Positions 1 to 7,150 are shown, counted from the first letter of the stretch. The stretch: DNA of 18,220 nucleotides from Deltaproteobacteria bacterium (GCA_947462115.1 CANHON010000036.1:1-18220), one strand, 5' to 3'. Numbers and translations: made by a program. The notes: generated from the sequence alone by a model not told the origin.

Positions 1-789
1 GATCTGCGGCACCGGGTCTCGGAGCAGGGGCCGGTCGCGGAGGTCGGTCGTACCTTCAATCACATGGCGGAGCAGGTGCAGGGCATCGTGCGGGGGCAGC
101 AGCAGTGGATGGCGGCCGTGAGCCACGAGCTGCGCACCCCGCTCGCCCGGATGCGCCTGAGCCTGACCCTGAGCCGAGAAGATCGATCGACCGGCCCGGC
201 CGACCGCGCGCGGCGGGTGGACGCGCTGGAGGCCGATGTCGCGGAGATGCAGGCCCTGATCGACGCGCTGCTCGAGTCGGCCCGCTTGGAGCAGGGCCTC
301 GTGGCGCTCCGGGTCGAGGCGGTCGACGCGCGGGACCTGGTGCTGGACGCGCTGAGCGCCGTCGAGCTCGGCGAGCGGGAGCTGGAGCTGCAGGTGCCCG
401 AGGGCCTGGTCCTGCAGGTCGATCGGCAGCACATCCGCCGCGCATTGATGAACCTCCTGACGAACATCGGCCGCTACACCCCGAGCGACGCCTGTGCCCA
501 GGTCTCGGCGCGGATGGACGGCGAAGACGTGCTGCTGGAGGTCGATGACAACGGTGCTGGGGTGGCGCCCGCGCACCTGGAGCGGCTGTTCTCGCCCTTC
601 TACCGGGTGGAGGGCAGCCGAAGCCGGGGGACCGGCGGCTTGGGGCTCGGCCTGATGTTGGTCCGGCAGGTGGCGGAGGCCCACGGCGGCGCGGCGGGCG
701 CGCGTCCCAGCCGCATGGGCGGCCTCCAAGTCTGGCTTCGGCTGCCCCCACGGCCGCTCGGGGCTGAAGAAGTGCGGAGCTCTACGTAG
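1..789 (+). CDS. Sensor histidine kinase, C-terminal part (5' end outside window)
   Basis: The frame is open from the first base, so the true start and the sensor domain lie upstream. The first ~25 codons look like the end of a HAMP linker (VGRTFNHMAEQV). A HisKA dimerisation domain follows with the phospho-acceptor His at codon 42 of the visible part (VSHELRTPLARMR). The HATPase_c domain has an N box (MNLLTNIGRY, Asn near codon 155), a G1 box (DDNGAGV), an F box (FSPFYRVEGS) and a G2 box (GTGGLGLGL). The protein ends soon after G2, so the catalytic core is complete. This is the layout of OmpR/EnvZ-class inner-membrane kinases, which autophosphorylate on His and pass phosphate to a response regulator. 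The partner is probably encoded upstream, outside the window. The inducing signal cannot be read from this fragment. Confidence 0.93.
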   Translation, partial: DLRHRVSEQGPVAEVGRTFNHMAEQVQGIVRGQQQWMAAVSHELRTPLARMRLSLTLSREDRSTGPADRARRVDALEADVAEMQALIDALLESARLEQGLVALRVEAVDARDLVLDALSAVELGERELELQVPEGLVLQVDRQHIRRALMNLLTNIGRYTPSDACAQVSARMDGEDVLLEVDDNGAGVAPAHLERLFSPFYRVEGSRSRGTGGLGLGLMLVRQVAEAHGGAAGARPSRMGGLQVWLRLPPRPLGAEEVRSST

Positions 790-958
790 CCCCTCTCTGG
801 CCGCACAATCGGCACTTTGGCGTGCTGCGCGTCCATGCAGCGGGGTCTCCGTTCTGATAGGCTGTCGGCGGGACTCGGGGAGCACCTCAAGGCGGGCATC
901 GCGGGGGCGATGCACGCGGGGTGGTCACGCCGAAGGGCGCAAACTGTGGGGTGTCGCG

Positions 959-1282
959 ATGGCGTCTATGCAACCGAATGTGCAGCTTGCGGGTACTGCG
1001 GCCCTCTCCGGTCAGCGCGGGATGGAGCGGGCCAGCCTCGCGATTGAGGCGGCGGGCGCGCAGGTCGCCGCGGGCGCGCTGGAGGCCGTGGGCGCAGAGT
1101 CGGGCGCCGGCACTCAGGACACCGTGACCTTGTCCGACGAGGCGAGGTCGGCCTCGATCGAGGACGGCCTGCTGGACGCCAGCTCGGCGCGCATCTCCTA
1201 CGCGGCCAACATCCGCGTGGTGCGCGCCACCGACGACCGGTTCAACCAGATGATCGACATCGGCCTCGAGTACGTTCGATAG
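959..1282 (+). CDS. Small protein with flagellar rod/hook-type C-terminus
   Basis: The 107-residue product has an N-terminal helix-like stretch (ERASLAIEAAGAQVA, about 23-37) that recalls the N-terminus of flagellar axial proteins. Its C-terminus (about 78-102, with YAANIRVVRATDDRFNQMID) resembles the helix that ends FlgC, FlgG and FlgE, where a Y-x-A-N-x-x-V-x-x-T/A-D pattern is typical. The middle is low-complexity Ala/Gly with no globular domain. Stand-alone proteins of this size with a flagellar basal-body C-terminal motif occur in other proteobacteria and have no settled function. There is no signal peptide, as expected for flagellar axial proteins. The ATG at 959 has only a weak G-rich Shine-Dalgarno (GTGGGG, 945-950), and the in-frame ATG at 968 is possible. 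No other flagellar gene is in the window, so a structural flagellar role is unproven. Confidence 0.7.
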   Translation: MASMQPNVQLAGTAALSGQRGMERASLAIEAAGAQVAAGALEAVGAESGAGTQDTVTLSDEARSASIEDGLLDASSARISYAANIRVVRATDDRFNQMIDIGLEYVR

Positions 1283-1290
1283 CGCGAGGG

Positions 1291-1308
1291 GGGCCGCGGC
1301 TGCGGCCC
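1291..1308. terminator. Candidate bidirectional hairpin between convergent genes
   Basis: A perfect 7-bp GC stem (GGGCCGC at 1291-1297, GCGGCCC at 1302-1308) with a 4-nt loop lies in the 36-bp gap between two converging stop codons. There is no T tract on either strand, so termination may be inefficient or factor-dependent. Position rather than sequence is the main argument. Confidence 0.4.
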
Positions 1309-1318
1309 GACCGCCGGC

Positions 1319-2089
1319 TCAGCGGATGCTGGACCGGAGCGCCGCTTCGACGGCGGGCATCAACAGGTCCCAGTCGGCCTCGGGCGCTTTGCTGACGGTC
1401 ACGAAGTCGTTGACCGCGAAGATGCCCTGCACGCCGTCAATGGCGAAGAGGGCCTCGCCGAGCGCGTGGCCGCGGGCCTCGGTGGCGGCGTTGAACGAGA
1501 TGGAGCCGCGGGGCACCACCTTGGCGTTCACGCTGAACTTGTAGGCGTTGGGGTTCGGCGTCGGGGCGGCGCGGACCGTCAGGTTCCGGGCGGGCGCTGG
1601 CGCGTGATCGTGGCTGTGGCCGTGATCGTGGCTGTGGCCGTGGTCGTGCGCGGGCTCCGGCTTGGCGGCCACCGGCGCGGGCTTGGGGGCGACGGGCGCG
1701 GGCTTGGGGGCGGCGGCCGCGGGCTTGGCCGGCGCGTGGTCGTGGCTGTGGCCGTGGTCGTGGCTGTGGCCGTGGTCGTGCGCGGGCTCCGGCTTGGGGG
1801 CGACCGGCGCGGGCTTGGGGGCGGCGGCCGCGGGCTTGGCCGGCGCGTGGTCGTGGCTGTGGCCATGGTCGTGGCTGTGGCCGTGGTCATGGTTGTGGCC
1901 GCGGTCCTCGTCGGGCTCGGCGCGGAGCGGGGCGCTCGGCCTCGGGCGCGCGGCATCACCGGCCTCCGGGCGGCGCTCCCAAGCGGTGGCGGGGCGCGGC
2001 GCGGGGGGCGCGGCCTCTCCTCCGCCCAGGACCATTCGGACAAGGCGGCGTGCCGCTCGAAAAGGCAAGGACAAAGCGCGCTTCAGCAT
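1319..2089 (-). CDS. Nfu N-terminal-domain protein with histidine-rich tandem repeats
   Basis: The 256-residue product has an Nfu/NifU N-terminal domain at its C-terminus (about 168-256). It starts with TVRAAPTPNPNAYKFSVN and contains FAIDGVQGIFAVNDFVTVSK, both typical of that domain. Fe-S scaffold Nfu proteins normally follow this with a CXXC-bearing NifU C-terminal domain. That domain is absent, and the protein contains no cysteine. Before the domain, residues 67-165 hold three copies of a block rich in HDHGHSHDH joined by Ala/Pro/Lys linkers (units of 37 and 44 residues plus a partial third), giving clusters of eight to nine histidines able to bind Ni, Zn, Co or Cu. The N-terminus (1-22) is a basic amphipathic stretch, not a clear signal peptide. 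A GGAGGG Shine-Dalgarno precedes the ATG. A metal-buffering or metal-delivery role is inferred; an Fe-S scaffold role is unlikely without cysteines. Confidence 0.85.
   Translation of the reverse strand: MLKRALSLPFRAARRLVRMVLGGGEAAPPAPRPATAWERRPEAGDAARPRPSAPLRAEPDEDRGHNHDHGHSHDHGHSHDHAPAKPAAAAPKPAPVAPKPEPAHDHGHSHDHGHSHDHAPAKPAAAAPKPAPVAPKPAPVAAKPEPAHDHGHSHDHGHSHDHAPAPARNLTVRAAPTPNPNAYKFSVNAKVVPRGSISFNAATEARGHALGEALFAIDGVQGIFAVNDFVTVSKAPEADWDLLMPAVEAALRSSIR
1595..1891 (-). repeat. In-frame tandem repeat encoding His-rich blocks
   Basis: Two and a half copies of a coding repeat lie within the Nfu-domain gene. The copies are offset by 111 bp (37 codons) and 132 bp (44 codons); the longer copy carries an extra seven-codon Pro/Ala/Lys insert. 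For example, the segment ending GGCGCGTGGT recurs at 1731-1740 and 1842-1851, and CGCGGGCTCC recurs at 1649 and 1781. The copies are nearly identical at DNA level, which suggests recent duplication and likely length variation between strains. Confidence 0.85.
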
Positions 2090-2200
2090 GTTCCCTCCGG
2101 CCAGGTGGCGCGAGGCGCAGATCCCCGCGCGCGTGTGAGCGAATAGCCCAGCCCGTCCGCTCCGGTAGCGCGGCGCGGCGCGGGGGGCACCGGCCGTCCT

Positions 2201-3064
2201 TCAGCCCTTGACGCCCCCGGCGGTGAGGCCCTCGACGAGCTGCTTCTGCAGGGCGAAGAACAGGGCCATGACCGGCACGCTGACCAGGACCGCGCCCGCG
2301 GCGAAGCGCCCCCACTCGGTCGAGAAGTCGCCCACGTACTTTTGGAGCACCACCGGGAGGGTGTAGGCCCGCTCGTCGCTCATCAAGGTCGCGGCCAGGA
2401 TGAACTCGTTCCAGGCCGTCATGAAGGAGAACAGGCCGGTGACCGCCAGCGCGGGCTTCGCGAGCGGCAGCACGATCTTCGTGAAGATCGTCCAGCGGCT
2501 GGCCCCGTCCATCAGCGCCGCCTCTTCGAGCTCGCGCGGGATGGTGTCGAAGTAGCCCTTGAGGTTCCAGGTGCAGAAGGGGATCGAGGTGGTGCTGTAG
2601 ACCAGGGCGAGGCCGAGCAAAGAGTCGAGCAGCGCCAGCGAGTCGAGCAGGATGTAGAGGGGGATGAGCATGACGACGCCGGGAAACATCTGCGTGATCA
2701 GGAACATGCTCATGCCCGCCTCGCGGCCCACGAAGCGAAACCGGCTCATCGCATAGGCGGCGGTGCAGGACAGCCCGATGCCGAGGGCGCTGGTCACGAC
2801 GGCGACGATCAACGAGTTGGCGAGCTGGCGGAAGAACAGCCGGCCCCCGTAGGCGTCGGTGGTGCTCAGCACGTCGATGAAGTTCTGGAGCGAGATGGTG
2901 CTCGGAAAGGGGCTCGGGTCCATGCTGAAGGCTTGGCTCGGCGTCAGCGCCATCTTCAACACCCACAGCACCGGGTAGAGCACGGCCGCGCAAGCGACGA
3001 TGAGCAGGGCGTGGGCCATGGCGACGCGGAGCGGGGAGGGCGCCCGGGCGCTCAAGCTGGACAT
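2201..3064 (-). CDS. malG: Maltose-type ABC transporter permease (MalG-like)
   Basis: From the ATG at 3064 the product is 287 aa, typical for MalG; an AGGAG lies just upstream. An upstream in-frame ATG at 3130 would add 22 residues of non-membrane sequence and is less likely. It is a polytopic inner-membrane protein. TM1 lies near residues 16-38, followed by a periplasmic loop (TPSQAFSMDPSPFPSTISLQNF, typical of the MalG/UgpE family) and five further membrane segments. The cytoplasmic EAA loop that contacts the ATPase is clear (EEAALMDGASRW, about 180-191, with TKIVLP following). The C-terminus LTAGGVKG matches the classical MalG ending. It should pair with the MalF-like half of the fusion gene at 4889-7048 to form the translocation pore for malto-oligosaccharides. 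The ATPase partner is not in the window. Confidence 0.92.
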   Translation of the reverse strand: MSSLSARAPSPLRVAMAHALLIVACAAVLYPVLWVLKMALTPSQAFSMDPSPFPSTISLQNFIDVLSTTDAYGGRLFFRQLANSLIVAVVTSALGIGLSCTAAYAMSRFRFVGREAGMSMFLITQMFPGVVMLIPLYILLDSLALLDSLLGLALVYSTTSIPFCTWNLKGYFDTIPRELEEAALMDGASRWTIFTKIVLPLAKPALAVTGLFSFMTAWNEFILAATLMSDERAYTLPVVLQKYVGDFSTEWGRFAAGAVLVSVPVMALFFALQKQLVEGLTAGGVKG

Positions 3065-3128
3065 GGGGCTCCTGCCCAAGCGTGGGCGGCGATCCGGAAG
3101 AGACACCGCGCCGTTTGGGGCGGTCGGC

Positions 3129-3148
3129 AATTTATTTGAAGGATACAG
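3129..3148. promoter_or_regulatory. AT-rich island in divergent intergenic region
   Basis: The only A/T-rich stretch (AATTTATTTGAAGGATACA) between the divergent malG-like gene (start 3064) and the lysine-rich exported protein gene (start 3251). In such GC-rich DNA this is a likely place for a promoter for one or both genes. No convincing -35/-10 pair with correct spacing could be assigned on either strand. Confidence 0.3.
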
Positions 3149-3177
3149 CAGCGGGGGCGTAAAGGGGCTACGGGTTG

Positions 3178-3200
3178 GCCCCTCGCTCTGGGCGAGGGGC
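3178..3200. promoter_or_regulatory. Perfect 9-bp hairpin in leader of the exported-protein gene
   Basis: GCCCCTCGC (3178-3186) and GCGAGGGGC (3192-3200) form a perfect stem with a 5-nt loop, ending 50 nt before the ATG at 3251. No T-run follows in the + direction. It may be a leader RNA structure or a protein-binding palindrome. The function is not known. Confidence 0.4.
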
Positions 3201-3250
3201 TGGCGGACGCGTCCCCGCCCGTTCTACCCCGCCGCTCGTCGAGGTCCCTG

Positions 3251-3997
3251 ATGCCGATTTTCGCCGCTCCCCGCTCCGTCCGCTCCAGCTGGCTCCTTCG
3301 GACGGCCCTCGTTGGGCTCGCGGCGCTCGCCTTGGCCTTGCAGCCTGGCGATGCGCTCGCGAAAGGAAAGGGCAAAGGCAAAGGAAAGTCCAAGAGCGGC
3401 GCCAAGGCCAAGACCTCGCAGGTCGAGCTCACCGGCAACCACTCCCTCGACGCGGTCTTCAAGCAGCTCAAGACCCTCGACCAGGCCGTGACCGGCGCCG
3501 AGCACTCCCGCTCCAGCGGCAAGCACAACATGACCACCGCCATGGGCCTCCCCAAGGACGCCAAGATGACCGCGGTGGCCAAGCACCTCAAGGTCTCGGG
3601 CGGGGGCAAGGTCAAGGTCGCGGTCACCGACGGCGTGCCCCAGCTCAAGCCCAGCGACGCGCTGCCCGAGAAGCTCAAGGCCGAGATCGAGGCGGTCAAC
3701 CTCGCCCTTCATGACTACACGGCCGCGATCAAGGGGGTGGCCCACATCCCCAAAGAGTCGGCCAAGCTCGTCAAGAAGACCAAGGCCTTCCCCGACCAGA
3801 TCAAGAAGGAGCTCAAGTCCAACCCGCTGGAGGCCATCACCGTGCTCAAGTCGCTGGGCGCGGTGAAGGACAACATCAAGGTGGCCGCGCAGCTCCCCAA
3901 GCGCTCGGTGACCGTCAGCAAGCAGCTCAACGCGGACATCAAGCTGATTGTCACGGCGTTTGGCGGCACTTGGCCCCCGGTGCCCGGCAAGAAGTGA
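3251..3997 (+). CDS. Exported lysine-rich protein of unknown function
   Basis: The 248-residue product has a clear Sec signal peptide (basic residues, hydrophobic core about 15-30, likely cleavage after GDALA at 37). A strongly basic run follows (KGKGKGKGKSKSGAKAK, 38-54). The rest is predicted mainly helical and rich in Lys, Ala, Val and Leu, with no cysteine and no recognised domain. The helical periodicity (for example LDAVFKQLKTLDQAV and PEKLKAEIEAVNLAL) suggests a periplasmic or surface helical bundle, and the high charge suggests binding to an anionic partner. A GAGG at 3241-3244 supports the ATG at 3251. The gene sits on the opposite strand between the two halves of the maltose-type transporter, so it splits that locus. 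I do not recognise a family. Confidence 0.85.
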   Translation: MPIFAAPRSVRSSWLLRTALVGLAALALALQPGDALAKGKGKGKGKSKSGAKAKTSQVELTGNHSLDAVFKQLKTLDQAVTGAEHSRSSGKHNMTTAMGLPKDAKMTAVAKHLKVSGGGKVKVAVTDGVPQLKPSDALPEKLKAEIEAVNLALHDYTAAIKGVAHIPKESAKLVKKTKAFPDQIKKELKSNPLEAITVLKSLGAVKDNIKVAAQLPKRSVTVSKQLNADIKLIVTAFGGTWPPVPGKK

Positions 3998-4012
3998 GCG
4001 GCCGCGCGGCTT

Positions 4013-4035
4013 CGGCGCCTCCTCGGGGGGCGCCG
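4013..4035 (+). terminator. Candidate terminator hairpin after the exported-protein gene
   Basis: A 7-bp stem (CGGCGCC at 4013-4019 with GGCGCCG at 4029-4035) begins 15 nt after the stop at 3997. Short T runs follow (TTTT near 4042-4045, TTTTT near 4056-4060). It lies between convergent genes. The T runs are not immediately adjacent, so this is a moderate call. Confidence 0.4.
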
Positions 4036-4064
4036 TTGGCGTTTTCGGGTCGTGCTTTTTGGTC

Positions 4065-4841
4065 TCAGCGCCGGCGGAAGAAGGGCACGGCGATCGTGAA
4101 GCCGAAGGGGTCATGCGAGCAGTCGGTGCTGTCGTTGTCGCCCATGGTGACAAAGCCGAAGTCGAGGCGATCTTCGACGATCGCTCGGTAGGACAGCTCG
4201 TTGATCACCGCTTGGGAGAAGTCGAGCTTGAGCGCGCCCTCGACCTCCGCGGTGGGGATCTCGCAGGTGGACAGCCCCTCGGTCTCGCCGAGGCACCAGC
4301 CGACGGCCGCGTCGAAGAAGTTGAGCTCGGCGCCCCGGACGGCGGGCCAATCGTAGATGGGCAGCACGCCTTGTTTGGGCAGGGCGGCGACCAGCGCGGC
4401 GTCGGAGGCCGCGAGCAGCGCGCCCCCAAAAGTGAAGAAGAACTGGTCGTCATAGCGCATCGGCACGCCGTCCTCGTCGCCGACGCCCCCGTAGACGAAG
4501 TCCAGGTCGCAGACCACGGCGTCCGCCGGCAAGGAGAGCTCGAAGCGCTGCTCGATGCGGCCGGAGATCTGGGCGTCGGTGGGCGGCGCGTTGTCCTCGA
4601 CGCCGAAGGGGCAGGGGCCAGCCTGCCCGTCGATCTGCACGGCGATGCTCACCGTCTCGATCCGCTCGGTGGCGCAGGCGTCGCCGACGTCTGCGGGGGT
4701 GTCGAGCGGGTGTGGCTTGCTGGCCGCTCCGCTGTCGTCCCGGTCGGGATCGGCGCAGCCGCCCAGCGCGCCGAACAGGAGCGCCTGGACAGGAAGGGCA
4801 GCAGCGAGGGCAGCGCGGGGGGCGCGGGTCGAGTGGCGCAT
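4065..4841 (-). CDS. Cysteine-rich lipoprotein of unknown function
   Basis: The 258-residue product starts with a type II signal peptide: basic N-terminus, hydrophobic stretch (about 10-27), and lipobox LGGC with the lipidated Cys at 29. An Asp/Ser-rich tether follows (ADPDRDDSGAAS), as in many outer-membrane lipoproteins. The mature part has six further cysteines (56, 77, 111, 183, 193, 241), an even number compatible with three disulfides. It looks beta-rich, and no known domain is recognised. The RBS (GGAG, 6 nt before ATG) is good. The gene starts 47 bp downstream of the malE-malF fusion on the same strand, so co-transcription is likely. A role in substrate capture at the outer membrane is possible but only inferred from position. 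Confidence 0.85.
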   Translation of the reverse strand: MRHSTRAPRAALAAALPVQALLFGALGGCADPDRDDSGAASKPHPLDTPADVGDACATERIETVSIAVQIDGQAGPCPFGVEDNAPPTDAQISGRIEQRFELSLPADAVVCDLDFVYGGVGDEDGVPMRYDDQFFFTFGGALLAASDAALVAALPKQGVLPIYDWPAVRGAELNFFDAAVGWCLGETEGLSTCEIPTAEVEGALKLDFSQAVINELSYRAIVEDRLDFGFVTMGDNDSTDCSHDPFGFTIAVPFFRRR

Positions 4842-4888
4842 GCGGGCTCCGGGAGCTGCTCCTAGCCCGTCCCGGCCGAGGGAGGGCT

Positions 4889-7048
4889 TTAGGCGGCCCC
4901 GCGGCCCAAGATCCGGTTGGTCGCGCGTGAGTACAGCAGCAGCACCCCGAAGACCAGGACGGCGTAGGCCGAGGCATAGCCGTAGCGGTTGCCCCGCGAG
5001 AAGGCCCAGCGGTAGGCCTCGCTGATCAAGATCTCGGTGCCGCCGTCCGGCTCGCCGCCGCTCACCAAGTAGATGATGTTGAACATGTTGAAGGTCCAGA
5101 CGCTGCCGAGCACCACCGCCGGGAGCAGCGCTGGGCGCAGCAGCGGCAAGGTGACGTGGCGGAACCGCTGCCAGGCGTTGGCCCCGTCGACCTCGGCCGC
5201 CTGCTCGAGATCGCGGGGGATGGCCTGGAGCGCGCCGAGCGTCACCACCATCATGAAGGGGAAGCCCATCCAGGTGTTGGTGGCGAGGTTCGCCGCGAAG
5301 GCGGTGCTGAACTTGGAGAACCAGCTCACCGGCTCCAGGCCCAAGGCCACCAAAACGCCGTTGATGGCGCCAAACTGGCGGTGAAACATGCCCTTCCAGA
5401 TGAGGGCGGTGATGTAGTTGGGGACCGCCCAGGGCAAGATCAGCAGCACCCGGTACATGCCGCGCAGCTTGAGCCAGGGCTCGCGCAGCAGCATGGCCAA
5501 GGCCACGCCGATGCCGACGTGCAGGCAGACGTTCGACACCGTCCAGAGCACGGTGACGGCGAGGGTGGCGTAGAAGCTGAAGTTGGAGGTGATGGGCCAG
5601 TCGCGCGCCAACAAGATGTCGAAGAAGTGGGTGAGGCCGACGAAGGTCCAGGTGCCGCTGCGGTGGGCGAACAGGCTGACGGCCGCGCCCACCCCGAAGG
5701 GGATCAGCACCAGCAGGGCCATGCTGAGGGCGGCCGGCGCGACCCAGGCGAAGGCCCGCAGCGAGTCGGCCAGCTCCGCGCGGCGCTGGCTCGCTTGGCG
5801 TCCGAGGGTGACGAGCCCAGCGAGGACGGCGGCCCCGAGCGCCAACAGGTAGGGCGTGCTGTCCACCGCCGGCGGCGCAGGGCGGCTGAAGTAGACGAGC
5901 TCCCGCTGCGCCTCCTCCAAGGCCTCCTCGGGGCCCATGCCGCCGCGCATCACCCGGCGCAGGGCGCGGGCGCTGGGCTCCCAGGTGGCCCCCATCTCCG
6001 GCACGTTGGGCATGGGCACGGTGGCGTCCAGCTGCGCGCGAAAGGCCTCAATGACGTCATCATCGGTGAGTCGGGGGTCATCGTAGGCGGCGAGGGTGGC
6101 GACGGTCTGGCGGCCGATGGCGGCCCGGTCGGCGGCGACCTCGGGGCGGATCAGGTGCGCGCCGAGCTCCATGGCGAGGGCCGGCTGGCCTGCGTGGGCC
6201 GACAGCAGCAGCCCCTCGACCGTGAGGTAGGGCGCGGCCCGGCGACCGAGGCCGGAGATGATCGGCAGCGGCGCCACCTTGAACTTGACGCTGGGGTCGA
6301 TCTCCCCGAGGAACCACGGGCCGTTGATCACCGTCGCCGCGAGGCCCTCGTTGAACAGCTGGGTGACCAGCGCGCCGGTGGGCTCCTCGGGCAGCAGCCC
6401 CTCGGTGACGAGGGAGCGGGCGAAGGTGAGCGCGGCGGCGTTCTCCGGGGTGTCGAGCTGGAAGCCGTCGGGGCCGCGCACCCCGCCGCCGAAGCCGTGC
6501 ATCCAGGGCGCGTGGAAGTAGGCGTCGGTGGACTGGTAGGCCAGGGGGTAGACCCCGGCCGGCAGGGCGCCGCGCAGGGCCCGGAGCGCGTCGGTGTCGG
6601 CGGGCGCCTCGGCGACCAGCGCGGTGTTGATGAACAAGACCAAGGACTTGCTCGCGAGCGGCAGCCCGTAGAGCCGGCCGTCGTAGCGCAGGGCCTCGAC
6701 CGTGGCGGGGTGCAGCCCGGCCTCGGGCTCGGGCCAGGGCGCGATGAGCCCGGCGGTGACCCACTCGCCGACCCGCTCGTGGGCGCTGATGAGCAGGTCG
6801 GGGCCGTTGCCCCGTGGCGCCGCGGCCTCGAATTTGGTCTTGAGGGCGTCGGGCGGGATCGACAAGGAGAGCACCACCACATCGGGGTGGGCGGCATCCC
6901 AGGCGTCGATCGCGGCCTCCAGCGCGGCCTCCTCTTGGCCCCGGTAGGCGTGCCACAGGCGCAGCTCGGTGGGCCCGGCGTGGGCGAGCGGCGCGGCGAG
7001 CAGGCCGAGCGCGGCGGTGGTCAGGCGGTGGGGAGCGCGGATCGGCAT
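4889..7048 (-). CDS. MalE-MalF fusion: binding protein joined to ABC permease
   Basis: One uninterrupted 719-residue frame joins two transporter parts. Residues 1-24 are a Sec signal peptide (ends AHA). Residues 25-390 are a type 1 solute-binding protein with MalE hallmarks: LRLWHAYRGQE near the N-terminus, SAHERVGEWVTAGLIAPW (88-105), and TVINGPWFLGEID (239-251). A membrane segment at 398-416 follows, then a short basic cytoplasmic linker. A MalF-type permease (about 432-719) has some six membrane segments and the EAA loop (EQAAEVDGANAWQRF, 615-629, then VTLPLLRP). The binding domain would sit in the periplasm, tethered to its own pore. In most maltose systems these are separate proteins. 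The permease half lacks the large periplasmic P2 loop of E. coli MalF. The ATG at 7048 has a weak RBS. The substrate is inferred from family likeness to be malto-oligosaccharide. Confidence 0.93.
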   Translation of the reverse strand: MPIRAPHRLTTAALGLLAAPLAHAGPTELRLWHAYRGQEEAALEAAIDAWDAAHPDVVVLSLSIPPDALKTKFEAAAPRGNGPDLLISAHERVGEWVTAGLIAPWPEPEAGLHPATVEALRYDGRLYGLPLASKSLVLFINTALVAEAPADTDALRALRGALPAGVYPLAYQSTDAYFHAPWMHGFGGGVRGPDGFQLDTPENAAALTFARSLVTEGLLPEEPTGALVTQLFNEGLAATVINGPWFLGEIDPSVKFKVAPLPIISGLGRRAAPYLTVEGLLLSAHAGQPALAMELGAHLIRPEVAADRAAIGRQTVATLAAYDDPRLTDDDVIEAFRAQLDATVPMPNVPEMGATWEPSARALRRVMRGGMGPEEALEEAQRELVYFSRPAPPAVDSTPYLLALGAAVLAGLVTLGRQASQRRAELADSLRAFAWVAPAALSMALLVLIPFGVGAAVSLFAHRSGTWTFVGLTHFFDILLARDWPITSNFSFYATLAVTVLWTVSNVCLHVGIGVALAMLLREPWLKLRGMYRVLLILPWAVPNYITALIWKGMFHRQFGAINGVLVALGLEPVSWFSKFSTAFAANLATNTWMGFPFMMVVTLGALQAIPRDLEQAAEVDGANAWQRFRHVTLPLLRPALLPAVVLGSVWTFNMFNIIYLVSGGEPDGGTEILISEAYRWAFSRGNRYGYASAYAVLVFGVLLLYSRATNRILGRGAA

Positions 7049-7124
7049 GGCCCGAGCCTACACCCGCCACCGACCCGCCTCCGCGTCGCCCGGGCCCTGC
7101 TCGCTGAGAGTGGCCTTCTGTGCG

Positions 7125-7150
7125 TTGTTGTTGGGGTGTTTGAATATTTT
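7125..7150. promoter_or_regulatory. AT-rich island between divergent malE-malF fusion and vWA gene
   Basis: The 291-bp region between starts 7048 and 7340 holds one T-rich stretch (TTGTTGTTGGGGTGTTTGAATATTTT) and is otherwise GC-rich, without other recognisable sites. It is the probable promoter or regulator site for one or both divergent genes. No -35/-10 pair with good spacing was found. Confidence 0.3.

Noticed and set aside
790..958. Possible small RNA or leader gene after the first histidine kinase
   Set aside because: No tRNA fold, conserved motif or clear promoter was visible; short open frames here have shadow composition.
1595..1891. CRISPR-like repeats
   Set aside because: Repeat spacing is a multiple of three, there are no unique spacers, and the repeats encode in-frame His-rich blocks.
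1466..2146. Plus-strand Val/Ala-rich frame resembling membrane helices
   Set aside because: It is the reverse complement of the His/Asp codons of the Nfu-domain gene; the apparent hydrophobic repeats are an artefact.
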